Shown here piece after piece: positions 12,101 to 23,738 of a stretch of DNA of 64,000 nt. The notes beneath the pieces were generated by a model. That model made no database searches. It had not been told where the DNA came from and saw only the letters and a list, made by a program, of their open reading frames with translations. Positions within the stretch are counted from its first letter, which is position 1. Every line of letters starts with the position of its first letter. This DNA comes from Siderastrea siderea. Its lineage: Eukaryota > Cnidaria > Anthozoa > Scleractinia > Rhizangiidae. Location of the stretch: positions 38,412,984 to 38,476,983 of the forward strand of contig OZ034979.1 of NCBI GenBank assembly GCA_964030785.1. The letters are read 5' to 3'. Position numbers and translations under genes: made by a program.

Positions 12101-15100
12101 TGTTTACATGATACCGAGTTGAAATTTTGTTCCCGCGCAAGTCATTCCGGTTTTCAATGCCAATGAAATTCTCATTCTGGTATGAAATTTCATTCTGGTA
12201 TCATATCAACTGAAAACGAACTCCGTTCTGAGATGAGAACACAAACCATGTAGACTGGGGGCGAGTGGCGCATGCGTATCATTTTCAAAATGGGGGACAA
12301 AATGGTTGTTTTCAAGATGGCTGAGCCGGTCGATTTTGTCATGTGAATGCAGTACGAACTTCATTCTGGTAAGAAACTCATTCCTGAATGAAACTCATTC
12401 TGGTAACATGTGAACAGCCCCTTACTGTATAACATTTTGTGCGAGATTAGAAAATTTAGCCCATAAACGAGTTATATTAGTCACAAGAATTAATGTTTTA
12501 CATCATTGGATGCCAAATGTTTTAAGGTCAGCCCATTACACTTGAGCATCCATATATGTCCCAAGTTCCAGAGCCTTCAGTGTATGATGATATCAGTAGA
12601 CATGCTGTCTGTGGCAAGACCTTTAACTGGCGCAATTCAAGTACCTGTAATTCAGACTCATCTGCTCAAGAACCAGAAGAGATCGATTGGTCTGTGAGTA
12701 CTAAACACCATTTTTCCATGCATTTGCAAGTCCCAGAAGGCTCGAATACCAAACAGTCACAGCTGAAATATTGTTAATTAAAAAATGTCTACATGTAATG
12801 TTATTGTTTTGGTTTTTGTTGGTAGGTTGCATCCAAAGAGGGTTTCCTTACCAAGAAAGGAGCTATTCATAAGGTAATTAAAAGGGTAAAGGTACCAAGG
12901 CTGTCATCACATTTTGTGTCACCCTTTGCTTTGATCTTGAGTTCACACCCATTAAAATGTTGTTCCTTTGAGAAGAGGTGAGTTCACTTGCATCATTAAG
13001 GTCCCATCAAGTGTACTGGCTAGGGTGGTATTTACAGGTTAAGGCCCTAGCTTTTCCCGTACGAAAATTTACAGCCAGACACGGCAAGAATCCAGCCTGA
13101 TTCTGGCCAGAAAGCCTTTTTCGCGGCGAGAATGGAACGGGACAAAGCGAGACACGAAATTTGTCTCGCTTTGCAACGAGAACGAGACATTTGTCTTGCC
13201 ACTGTCCGAGCGGGAATTTGGCTAGATTTGAACGTGACAGGGCGAGACTGAACTTATCATTATTGAAAAGCTACGTAAAACTCAACAAGACATTTGTCTG
13301 GCTGTATTATGAGCGAGAATGCGGCCAGAATCAACGAGACAAAGATAAAGAGAAATTTGTTGATTATAAATCTGGTCTGAGTGCTTCCCGCACGAAAATG
13401 TCTGGCTTGACAAGGTCTTATTCAAGCCTAACTCTAGCCTGAATTAGTGAGAAACGTAACAAAAGCCCCACATCTAATGTGTTTTGTTTACGAAGTCAAA
13501 CCTTAAATTAATTAGGATTCATTATTTCATTATATCTTTCTCAATACAATATATAACAGACTGAACACGAGCCAAAACTCACCACGATTTAAGCTTAGAT
13601 TTTGTAGTTATCCGACTGATCCGGAACGATTCAGTCTCACTGGTTTCATATTACGGTCCGTTTTTGTGCCAACGGCTATCCGTTATATGTGTGTTTTATT
13701 TTATGACAATGCACTGAAAAAATATTTTTCCAAGTGGAAGATTCTGAACAGTTTCGGCGAATAAAGCACCATTACTCCACATCTCGTGACAGGCATGCGT
13801 CGGATTTTATCGCAAAGTTCCCTTGGGACAGCTGAGGCGTAAATGTAATTGGCCAACTTTTGTAAAACGATTGTTTTTTTATTATCCTGACCGATCGCAT
13901 TACAAAATTGAGGTCAAAACATTCTCGACCGTTGGTAATTTGACTTACAACGGAGAAAAGCGCGGACAGTTTTAGCGTGAAGTACTTATGCAGTTCAGTT
14001 GGGAAACGATTTTAATGTTTCGCTTTCCTGGAGCGAAGATCTGAAGCCGTTTTGTAAATTAAATGTCTGCTCGGTCGGATTGGCTCCAAGGGATAATGTT
14101 CGCCACGATAAATTTAGGTTCTTTGATCTGCTGCAAATTGCTGCAAATTGAAGTCACTCTCGAATTGTATTGAAGTCCATTTTTCCACAAGGGAAAGAAT
14201 ATGGAAGAACTGACCACAATTAATACTGAGGTGAGCAAAGTGTCCTTGAAAATTATAATTATCAGTGGCACATGATTATCTACATTTTATACTGCCGAGT
14301 TCGACATTGATCATGAGAAATAATTGTAGTTTCCTTCGCGCTCCGTACCGTAAAAATATCAATTCCAGGTTAACCTTTGCCTAGCTATAAAAAATGTTGT
14401 GGGTCTTACCTGTATTACAACGTGTGCTAGTTTAGCGTCTTACACCACTAATGCAATTTTATTGTGTACAAAGGTTACAAAATAAACCTAACACATGTAT
14501 TTTGAAATTGTTGTTCGTTGTACTAGTTATATATAGAGATATAGAGCTACTCGAACCACTAAAACCGCTGTTGTCGTCTCGCTCGCCAGCGGGATTTTTC
14601 CTACCGTGAATCGGGCCTGAATCTCGCCAGATTACCGCTCATAAAGGCGCTCCAATTTCGCGGCGGTACAAATGTCTCGTTCCATTCTCGTTCATTTTTC
14701 CCGCTCGTGTCAGCCTAATTTTCGCTGAGTTTTTTCTCGCTCAATTCTCTCTGTTTAGCGGGACATTTGTCTGGCTGGAATTTCGCTTGTGTCAGGCCAT
14801 AAATTTTCGTACGGGTTAATAACAACCTTGGGTACGATCAGGGTAAATACTGTAATCGTTGTCCCTCGTCAAAGGGAAAGGTTATCACTATCATGGTGAT
14901 ATTTTTAGTAAACTATATTCAACTTAATTGTTACAACAGAAATTAAACTTGTGAACTTTGAACAGCAGACCAGTCAAATGTTCTTTATTACTGTCAAATC
15001 TTTAGCGAGGCTTTTGGAGAGGTTCATGTGTGTGTGAAATAAAAACTGAATACCGTATTTACTCAAATAAGCACCGCCCCCGAATAAGCGCCGCATTTGG

Positions 15101-18100
15101 GACAAAAGAGTTAATAAGCACCGCCCCCGAATAAGCGCAGCAGTCTCAATGCGGCGCTTGTTCGAGGAATTCCATATAACTAAAAAAGCACTACAAAGCA
15201 ACTCTAAAACAGCATTGGAAATTTCTTATCATCAAAAGTGATGTTCTCCAGTTCAAAGTGGTCATATTTCACCACTCGCCCATTAAGTTCTCTATCCAGA
15301 ATTCTTGCAATGCATAGTTCTGTTGTGAAGGCCGTGAACTTTGCCGGCACAATAAGCCCAACTTCTCTCTTCCTTTTTCCAGTTTTTAAATAAGCGCTGC
15401 CCTCAAATAAGCACCGCATTTGAGGCACGAAAAATTTAATAAGCACTCCAGCACTTATTCCAGTAAATACGGTACATAGGTTCTTGTTCTTGGCTGTTTC
15501 TTGTTTTGCATAAGATATAACACTTTGCTTTACTTTCATAGAATTGGAAGAGACGGTGGTTTGTTACAAACAGAAACACTCTTAAGTACTACAATGAACG
15601 AGGGGTGAGGAACTTCTGCCTGATCTACCAGTGAATCCTTTATTACAATGTAGTTATTATAAGTGGTCATATAATTATATATGTCGTAGTTTATAATGAA
15701 TTTCAGGTCAAAATGATTTCAAACTAGACACTCCCCCAGTTTGATTTGTATTTTCCTTTGTTTCAGTTTAATGATAATGTCTATAAAACAAAGGAAATAC
15801 AAACCAAACTAATTTAAAATCGTGCCAACCTGAAATTCATTTTAACCTATGTATAACATATACATAAAAAAAAACAAGACGAACCTGTAATGACCATGTC
15901 TCATCAATATAACCACACACCATGATGAGCGATGTGCAGTTCCAAAAAATATCCATACTCCCCCAAGGAAGGTTTTTGTTTTGCACCCCATCCCCTCCAA
16001 GAAATTCCAGTTTAGCTTCATACTTTGCTTCTAAAGTTTTGGCTTTTAAGACCCCCCCCCCCCCTCCCCCTAGGAATTTCCGACGACCTTCTGTCCACAA
16101 GAGATGCTTTTAGGTTATCCATGTCCAATAAGTGACAAATATACTTCACTTATGATAACTCTGATATGGTGGCTACCAAAGTTTTGTCACAGACTAATAT
16201 TAAATTAATATTAATAATATTATTATTATTTTGTTATTTATACCTATGTATATTTAACCTATGTATAACATAGGATGTATAACATATACATAATATAACA
16301 TATACATGTATAACATATACATATACTATGTATAACATATACATAAAAAAAAACAAGACGAACCTGTAATGACCATGTCTCATCAATATAACCACACACC
16401 ATGATGAGCGATGTGCAGTTCCAAAAAATATCCATACTCCCCCAAGGAAGGTTTTTGTTTTGCACCCCATCCCCTCCAAGAAATTCCAGTTTAGCTTCAT
16501 ACTTTGCTTCTAAAGTTTTGGCTTTTAAGACCCCCCCCCCTCCCCCTAGGAATTTCCGACGACCTTCTGTCCACAAGAGATGCTTTTAGGTTATCCATGT
16601 CCAATAAGTGACAAATATACTTCACTTATGATAACTCTGATATGGTGGCTACCAAAGTTTTGTCACAGACTAATATTAAATTAATTTTAATAATATTATT
16701 ATTATTTTGTTATTTTTTAATAGGATAAGAAACCATTAAGAGTGCTTGACCTTCGGCTGGCAGAAGAAGCTTTTAAGAATAACACATGTGGAAAGCCTAA
16801 TGCCTTTAGGTATTTCCTAACAGAGAAATTTGTAGTTGTAAACCAGACTTTGATCTAGTCAACATGTGTTCTGATTGGCTAAATTGGATGACTTTCGACT
16901 ACAGTAGAAACCTGTTAAGATGATCACTGGCAGGCCACTTAAATGTGTCCTTATTTACAAAAAAACATGGTCAAGTCTAATTTAAAGATGTTTTAAGTCA
17001 TTTAAGCAGACATCTCACCGACCTCAGGAAGCGTGGACAATACATTTGGGTGGTAATAATATTGGTGGATCTTGATTTTGTCTCTGTATAGTAAGACAAT
17101 TGTTTCAATCTGTTTTTCAGTGTCCTATTGGTTGCTGTAGATATATTGCTTGCTTGCTTACATGGAACAGAATTGTCCCTAGCCTGTGAACAGCCAGTGG
17201 CTGTTCACATGCTAAATCCTCCCTGACTACCTTAATTGTCAATCTTATATAATTAAATGTGGCCAAATTTCTATCAGCTTAGTCTTCCCAGATAGAACAT
17301 TTTACATGTATGCAGACTCCGAGGACGAAATGCAAGAATGGATTGATCTGTTGACGTGGAAACTGGTAACCAAAAAAGTTTACAGCTTGATTTACCACAG
17401 AATTTGAAAAGTAACCCTCCCCCATTTCCTTTAGAATAATCAGGTTTAAATGTGGCTAAATTTAATTTAGGCTAAGTTAAACTCGAAACAATGCTGGTCA
17501 GTGGTCCTCCAGGTGGCAGGCTTGCAGGGTGGCTGGGGGGTTGTCGCAGGGGCCTTTTGTGTTTTACAATTTGGCCTTTGAGGTCAATTCATTTCATGTG
17601 CTTGTTCGCTTGTCGACGGTTCTCCGTGCTTTCAATCACTGCCCTTCCCCCCCTTTCTTTTTCCTGTTATGGTAAGTATGTGGTAAGTATCATTGTTCCA
17701 CTGTTCTCAGTGTGACGGTGCCTGGTGGTCGCCGCTCACAGGGTTGTCATGGTTACCCGACATGCTCGGCTCAATTGCTTCTGGCTCCACCATTCTTTCA
17801 GGCACTTTCCCCAAGCTCATCTATGGTTAATGAGTTCAATAAGTAGCAATTATTTCAGGATGATTGTCACTAAATTGGATTGGTGGCATGGGTTGTCTTC
17901 GTTTGGCAACAATGTATTTAGAAAGCAGTTTGCTGGTCACGTTTCCTGAAAATGATCAAAAATGTAATGAGAGTTAATAAACCACAGTGATACTACCGGT
18001 ATCTGACAGTGCTAATTAATGCAAGTCTTATCATTCATTTATTGAAGGCTTAAATTAGGACATACTGGCCTTATCCCCCACCTGGGGGTAAGGAACTAAA

Positions 18101-21100
18101 CTAACTACCTGTAAACTAAATCAGGACATAAATTTGAGCCCAAATATTTACCTAAAAAAGCGAAGGTATAATTATAATTTTGACACTTTTCTACATAACT
18201 AGTCATGCAAGAAGAAGAAACTGGTGCAAGTCACACAAACAATGACTTGTTTTGTCAGCAACCACACCTATCAGTTGTATCCGTAATGTTTTTTAGAGCC
18301 ACACATGTTTGCACTTATCCTACATCTGCAAGCACAAGCAGATCTGTCACTAAATTAATAATCAGTCTGTGTGCATGCGGATGGAAGAAGCTGCTTTCAA
18401 GAGCCTGTCTGTTTTGGACAGCTAAAATAAACTCACTACAAAAATACTCATTTCAATTCACTTCAACTTTAATTCTCTGAAGAACTTCTCATTCAAGGCA
18501 TACAGTTAATACTAGAAAAAAAATTAAAAAATAAAGTACTCAACTGAAGTTCTACATATATACTGTTAAATGCTGAGCAGTTCCACTGTTGTTGCAGTTC
18601 AAGGAGAATTCAATTAAAGTGTATATGACACGAAAATTTTTTCTTCGGATTTTGATTGTTTTATGTGTATAAAAAACGATTCTAAGCTTTAAACCGGCAT
18701 CAAACTTTTCAAACGTACTTTTTTCGCGGTGAAAGTAGCGCAAATTTGACTTCAGAAGTGTCGCCGTCTCGCGCGGCCAAAATATCACGTGATTAGCTAA
18801 TGTGACGTCAATCGACTTGACAACAAAACCAACATGGCGTCAAAGTGGAAGGAACTTGGGAGAGTTGGCAAAGGTTTCTCGTAGCTGAAGTGCCTAATAA
18901 GCGGTGGGTTGCGTATTCCTTTTGACGAAATGGAGGGGAAGTACTCAGCATTCCTCGGATCCAGCATTTTGGGACAAGGGAATCGAAAAAATTGTGTTGA
19001 AACAGATGCAAGGTCGAAGCACTCAGGCTACTCGAGATGTTTGCTATGTTTTTAACTTGACGATATGGTTACGAACGAGCATTGTTTTATAAGGATCTGT
19101 CTCGGTAAGCAAAGAAGTTTTACTGCAAAGCCCAGAGATGCTTTTCATTCGCAAAGCAGGACAGGTACGATAGCGTGGTCTGACTTTCGATTGTACAGGC
19201 GAACAGAGCTACCAGCACGGTCTTAAATGAAATTTGTTTTTATTCTTCTCTGGACTTCAGTAAGACATTATGATATCTATAATTTCAACGACGATCGCCT
19301 ACTCATAACATTTTTACACTGGACTGTGCATACACTGTCTTAACCTGACTGCAATAGATGAAGGATTTTAACTTAAATAAATCACCTTTTTAGCAAAACA
19401 AGAGTTCAGGATTTTGTTTTACTCTTCCTGTGAGGAGGCTGTAAATGCCTCGTTGTTAGAGAGTGAAAATAGAAAGAAAATCAAGAGGTAGCTGAAAGAA
19501 TTCCAGGAAAATGTCTCACTCGCTTATATTTGTTTATAAAGACAAACATTTTCTAGGAGTTTGTTTAATCCTATGTGTACATATCAAGGTTATTACCAAT
19601 CAGGCTGAAATAAATTCCCTGCCTTTTCACTGATGACCAAGACCTGACCTGACCTGATTTACATCAGCTTGCCAACAACAAAAATCCCTGTTTATACCAA
19701 CAGCTGTAACTAAGCTAGACCCATCCAGGCCTCGAGTGATCTAGATTGGGTGGTTGTTGATACTGACATAGGGCAGTCAGACCCCCCCCCCCTGCTTTTT
19801 GGTCAGATGAAGTAAACATGGAATCATTATTTCTGCTTTATGTTTGGTGGTGGTTCTGATAGATCAATAAATATAGCTATCAAAATTGAAGATCAAGTGA
19901 TGATGACAGAAGGACATTCCTTCTGTTACAATGATTGTGACCTATTGTCAACAAGAATGATACATTACATTGTATTTAATTTACTATTTTAGAAACTTCC
20001 CATATAGGAATACTTAGATAAATTGTTGTTGTTGTTGTGCTGCCACTCTTTGTTGGCTGTGACGAAACAGGTACACTATGACATGATGTTACAAACACAA
20101 TAATCATTCCTAAGTAAAAATTGACTGGTGATTTACAATGTTGTTAAGGATTCCACTTATTAGGAACTACGGTATTAATTTAGGTGCTCCATACAGGGCT
20201 TCCACCTCTCTCCATCAGAATCAGGCTTAAGCAGATTAAGGTTGTGGGGCCAGCCCTGTGTCAGGAACCTGTATTGTGTGTGTGTGTGGGTGTGGGGGGG
20301 GGGGGGGGGGGTTGAGCTGCTGTAAATAATATCTACAAGTACCTACAAGGGATGTATGGATCCTCATCACTGTGTCTGAGTGCTACATATGCTTTGGTAA
20401 TTGACCACTTAATAATGATTATTATTGATGAAGATCGATGTTGATTCCCATTGTTCACAGGACAATTGTTTGAGAAGGAGTCAATATGGAGACCCACTGT
20501 TGATTTGTAAATTTACTCGTCAACTGTCAATTCTTGTTGGTTTATTCATAATTAACTGTTAGTTTTAGAAGAGTTTGATGTGCTGCGCTCCCCTTCTGTG
20601 GTATTAGAAACACCAAAAGCTATTTAAGAAGCTCAAGGACACCAGTTATTTTAAAAGCTAATGAATATGGTTATGATTCAATAACAGTGCTACAATATTG
20701 GAAAACCATACCCACTGCAAAACAAAACAAAATTAACTGTATTTTAATGCGAAATGTGACATTGCCTTAGCTTCATGGCACTGAGTTGTTTGAAAAATTT
20801 ACTGAGCCAAGATTAGTGTTAATACCCTAATATTGATACTCTGGATAGCAACAGTCTTAAGCTGCTATATTTGCTGAATCAGCCAGTGATATGGCAAGTA
20901 GCATGGGAGCTGAAGTCAGTTTCAGTGCCGTTTTTAAAGTAAAGCGTATATAGATTCTAATTACAGGATAACACGACAGTGGAAATAAATGTCTTTTCTG
21001 GCCTGGAAGTACATTGCGTATGGCCATATTATCAACAAAACGATTTCGTCATTGGCTTTTCTCAACACTCTGTAAAAACACTTTTGCTTGCTTCAGAAAC

Positions 21101-22280
21101 CACTGAAACTAATGCCAGGCTGGGAATAAACTCTGGGAACTCGTTCTTAAATCGAAATGAATCGAAAATCCAGCGTACTTTCTATAAGAACGACGACATT
21201 ATTGCGGTATTAAAACATCAAAACAATCGGCACTTTCGGTTCTCCTTGATGGAAACAGTAAGCTGTTTATGTGAACACAAGGGCTTTGATGTTCTTAATA
21301 AACCCTAAAAGAACTTAACAAAGAAATCTCACAACTGAGGTGCTTCCACTGATGTACAGTCAGGATAAATCATCGACTTTGATCAACATCCTCACCACAG
21401 TACGAAAGAAGAGAAGACATCGCAAATGTTCGTCGTCGTCTGGTTTAATAAGACCTAAAACAGCGCTATTTTTTCTCGTACTTGTTCTTTCTCACTGTAG
21501 GTCTTGGAAGTTTAAAAAAGATCACCGATACTGCTGAACAACGTCAACATTTTGAGGCGATTTGTAACAAAAACACTGCGTTCGCGGGAACGCAATCAAG
21601 TCAATTGACGTCACAATGCGGTAAATTCGGTCCCAGTCCCCGGGACAGTTTTTAAGTGAAAAATAGGGTCTTTTGCCCGCGAAAAAAGAGGTTTTTAAAA
21701 ATTTTAGACAGGTTTTAAGTTTAGAATCGTTTTTTATACACATCAAACTCGAGAAAACCGAAGAAAAAAATTTCGTGTCAGAACAACTTCCTGTAATCCA
21801 TCAGTTCATTCTTGAACAGACATCATTTTGGCTGGAAATCTCCATGTACATATACAAAAACCTGTGGTGCACTCCTTGATTGTGGTCTGACATACTTACA
21901 TGTAGGCATACAACTTTACTACAGACTGCTACAATTAGCTGTAAAATTAACTAAAGACACTGTTGCCCTAGCATAGTCAATATTGTCTTGTTTCACAGGA
22001 TGGCTGCAAATTCCCCTACTACCCCTAATCTCTCATTCAATGTTGTCACCCAGTGTCTTAGACACGGTCCAGGTAGCAAAGCAACATGTAAAGGGGGGGG
22101 GGGGGTAAGGGTTGGGGGGGGGGGAAGTGACTGAGTGTACCTGCCCATAACAGTGTCTCAGTTTTTTTTGCAATTTATTGTTATAGCTGCATTGAAAGTA
22201 AGTGTTCCTTTCCTTTTGTGTTGTAGGATCACATAAAGCAGAAAAGGCACAGTGGTAAGTTGAGTGCAGTGCTTCTGTAG
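3132..22280 (+). CDS. DAPP1: DAPP1-like SH2-PH adaptor (nine exons)
   Basis: A cytosolic adaptor that, in its family (DAPP1/Bam32), is recruited to PI(3,4,5)P3 or PI(3,4)P2 at the plasma membrane and links phosphotyrosine to PI3-kinase signalling. Coding exons: 3132-3169, 5266-5385, 5631-5764, 12527-12693, 12826-12873, 15542-15604, 16724-16809, 17278-17365, 22227-22280. All junctions are GT-AG and all phases agree, giving about 265 residues against about 280 in human. The SH2 domain starts at WYH (residue 14) with the FLVR arginine at R39. EPSVYDDI (Y117) matches the Src-family tyrosine site next to the SH2 domain. The PH domain starts near residue 157 (KEGFLTKKG, then NWKRRWF) and ends at the conserved Trp helix (EWIDLLTWKL). 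The start ATG is in good context with the first intron 38 bases later. The last exon either runs to TAG at 22280 or splices at a strong donor at 22255 to an unseen exon. Confidence 0.9.
4076..5024. mobile_element. hAT-like non-autonomous element, 6-bp TSD
   Basis: The element spans 4082-5018. Its ends are inverted repeats, CAGGGATCCATATTAGC on the left and the reverse complement of CAGGGATCCATATCAGC on the right (16 of 17 match). It is flanked by the direct 6-bp duplication CTTAGA at 4076-4081 and 5019-5024. It lies in intron 1 of the SH2-PH gene. Inside is a coding-like acidic stretch ending about 4690, followed by a tandem copy of about 66 bases (4657-4722 and 4724-4790). CAGGG ends suggest the hAT superfamily; 6 bp is shorter than the usual 8-bp hAT duplication. 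Confidence 0.7.
5578..5615. repeat. CTTT microsatellite and T run
   Basis: A run of TTTC/CTTT units followed by poly-T lies just 5' of exon 3 of the SH2-PH gene. It is in the position of the polypyrimidine tract of the 3' splice site, whose CAG ends at 5630. Confidence 0.7.
5880..6240. repeat. GGAAT-rich minisatellite
   Basis: Degenerate tandem units of about 55-60 bases, built from GGAATTCC, GGAATACC and GGAATGCCGGCAA-type words, lie in intron 3 of the SH2-PH gene. Long open frames on both strands here arise from the repeat periodicity and are not genes. Confidence 0.85.
6790..10160. repeat. Tandem array of about 1-kb repeat units
   Basis: Intron 3 holds diverged copies of one unit. A block starting with GTGGTCACTTGCCCCAGACC recurs near 6998, 8019, 9751 and 9976. 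A block with GCTAGCGAGCTTTGAAGC recurs near 7155, 8180 and, changed, 9005. Blocks near 7300-7560, 8325-8600 and 9150-9290 also match one another. Three units of CAGGACGGGGTCTAGTAATACCC lie at 6870-6975 and one more near 9925. Short ORFs inside are shared by the copies but interrupted; no gene is called. A GGGAGGCTCCGCC word near 6797 reappears inverted near 10487. Confidence 0.7.
9441..9514 (-). tRNA. tRNA-Arg(TCT)-like gene or tRNA-derived repeat
   Basis: Read on the minus strand from 9514, the sequence folds as a tRNA. The 7-bp acceptor stem (GGCCTCG with CGGGGTC) pairs fully with wobbles. The D stem is GCTC/GAGC and the T arm is GTGGG/CCCGC around TTTGAAT. The 7-base anticodon loop GTTCTAA gives anticodon TCT. 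Two of five anticodon-stem pairs are mismatched (A-G and T-T). A T-run suitable for Pol III termination follows within a few bases. Its location in a repeat array and the damaged stem suggest a pseudogene or a SINE head. Confidence 0.55.
10150..10530. repeat. Dispersed repeat, copy A
   Basis: This segment matches 31430-31735 over most of its length. Shared phrases include ACCCCTTTCTTATA, GCAGCTGATTTTGTGACCC and a GGCGGAGCCTCCCC-like word followed by TATAGGGAGTA. It shows no coding potential. Confidence 0.7.
10531..12017. other. Intron 3 remainder, no gene seen
   Basis: AT-rich intronic DNA with a long C run at about 11540-11553. No exon or RNA gene was recognised. Confidence 0.4.
12018..12424. 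mobile_element. MITE, PIF/Harbinger-like (TTA TSD)
   Basis: The element is 12021-12421. Its ends begin GGGGCCGTTCACATG and, inverted, GGGGCTGTTCACATG. TTA flanks both sides (12018-12020 and 12422-12424). Internal copies of CATTCTGG/CCAGAATG give further self-complementarity. It inserted about 100 bases upstream of exon 4 of the SH2-PH gene. Confidence 0.75.
13056..14815. mobile_element. DNA transposon remnant, long inverted ends
   Basis: The left end starts CCCGTACGAAAATTTA and the right end is its reverse complement, ending at 14815. Similarity continues imperfectly for about 200 bases at each end, with many GCGAGA/GACATTTGT words. No transposase is recognisable in the 1.76-kb interior. No confident target duplication was found. 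Confidence 0.7.
15051..15474. mobile_element. MITE with TA duplication
   Basis: The ends are CCGTATTTACTCAAATAAGC and, inverted, CCGTATTTACTGGAATAAGT. TA flanks each side (15051-15052 and 15473-15474), as for Tc1/mariner-type insertions. Internal repeats of AATAAGCACCGC pair with the inverted GCGGCGCTTGTT. It ends about 70 bases before exon 6. Confidence 0.7.
15851..16716. repeat. Direct duplication of about 380 bp
   Basis: Bases 15851-16240 are repeated almost identically at 16329-16716, a shift of about 478. They differ mainly in poly-C length (about 14 against 10) and a few substitutions. The spacer contains TATACAT/TATAACA simple repeats. The right copy ends in the polypyrimidine tract and AG that splice exon 7 of the SH2-PH gene. 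Confidence 0.9.
17366..18626. other. Intron 8, left part, no gene seen
   Basis: No exon, RNA gene or clear repeat boundary was recognised in this intronic stretch. Confidence 0.4.
18627..21779. mobile_element. DNA transposon remnant with about 160-bp inverted ends
   Basis: The left end begins GACACGAAAATTTTTTCTTCGG. The right end, reverse complemented, begins GACACGAAATTTTTTTCTTCGG, and both continue with TGTGTATAAAAAACGATTCTAA. Similarity decays over roughly 160 bases. An open frame at 20985-21308 could be a fragment of an encoded protein, but I do not recognise it. The 3.15-kb length suits a decayed autonomous element. It sits in intron 8 of the SH2-PH gene; no target duplication was resolved. 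Confidence 0.65.
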
Positions 22281-23185
22281 TCAGTCATTGATCACAAACT
22301 CAACACAGACTATGAATAATTACAGACTGTGTTTAAACAGTCGTCTCAGAGACCTCACTATATTGCTGACCAGAAGAGAAGGTTCTAGGAAGAAAAATCA
22401 TGTGACACATGATTATCTACAGAACACGCACTAGGTCTGAAAAGTCATACTCCTAGCTGTACTCAATCTGACAATAATATTATTATTCAGTGCTTTGATC
22501 TGAAAGTCTATTGTGATGGGACACAGTACTAAGTATTATTGTTGGTGACAGTGGTTTTTTATTAATTTTCTGTGACTGATTTGTTGCATCATCTGTTTGT
22601 TTACAGTAGCATTTTAAAGTGACTGACTGATGCAAGCAACAATCTATGAAGCCAGCTGATCCTCTGACATTCCATGAGCCCATGGTCTTAAATACTGTGT
22701 AGACACAGATTAATTTAAGAAACAGTATCCTAGGTGGTTAGACACAGGAGCTTCATTAAGGGAGAGGTGTAAGAAAATTGGCAGCTTACATCAAGTGAAC
22801 ATGAGTTTGCCCAGCTACTTTGAGCATCTCAGTTTTAACTTGTTCAAATAATTTTGCCTGCCCATAAAACCAAAAATAATATATATATAAAAGTCCATGA
22901 AAGATTCAGTCTGTGAAAGCGGCTAAGGAAAAAAGGATACCAGAATTAAATTATATACGGTGTAATAATTTATAATGGGACACTTGTACATTTCAGTTTA
23001 AGGGTTTGCTAAATTTCTTTTAAAGCATTTTTAGCAAATTTGTTTATTGAGCACTTTAGCAACAAGAGTATTTAATGTTTTGTTAAACATTGTTAACAGT
23101 GTTACCAAAAAATTTAAATATGATCAATTTAAATTATATTATTATAAAAAAATCCCCAAGCTTTCACCCAAAATTATGCACTACC
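22281..23185. other. Downstream of the SH2-PH gene, no gene seen
   Basis: This stretch may contain the 3' UTR or an unseen last exon of the SH2-PH gene. It is AT-rich and no coding exon was identified. Confidence 0.4.
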
Positions 23186-23738
23186 ACTAAGCAGGGTTGT
23201 CCCTAACAGCCAGCAGCCGGCAGCCGGCAGAATTAACCGGCTACTTAGGCTGTTTGTGCCGGCTACTTAGGCTGTTTGTGCCGGCTACTTAGGCTGTTTG
23301 TGCCGGCTACTTTTGTGATATAGATATATTTTTTAAAGACAAATTATTTGTTCCTTTACTGGCGCAGATATATGAAAATGAAACTTATTTCCTGTTACAG
23401 TTTATTGACTTAAAAATAATCTGGTTGGCACAGAGATACATGATTATTAGTTCATTATGTTGAGTTCTGGGAATATACATGAAGAAAACCATTAAAGGCA
23501 TGAGTTTATACAAATACAATTGAAAAGTTATGATTACTTTTGGAACTGACATTATTGGAAATTTGTGCTCAGAATCAAGGAAATTCCGTTTCTTGGGACT
23601 TAAAGTGTAAAAATTTCCTGGGAGAGTATGCCCCCAGACCCCCCTTGAAGGGATCATCTTCGGCACTCGATAATTATTATCCGGCTGCTTAAAAATTTTT
23701 GCCAGCTACTTGAAAAGTTGTGGATAACCCTGACTAAG
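23186..23738. mobile_element. hAT-like MITE with internal 22-bp repeats, 6-bp TSD
   Basis: The element is 23192-23732. Its ends are CAGGGTTGTCCCTAAC and, inverted, CAGGGTTATCCACAAC. The duplicated target ACTAAG flanks it (23186-23191, 23733-23738). Near the left end, CCGGCTACTTAGGCTGTTTGTG is repeated three times (23237-23302) and begins a fourth. Confidence 0.8.

Noticed and set aside
15837..16589. Matching ORFs on both strands
   Set aside because: They are shadows of the duplicated intronic block and contain homopolymer tracts.
20985..21308. 108-codon ORF as a host gene
   Set aside because: Within an inverted-repeat element, no domain or splice support; kept only as a possible transposon remnant.
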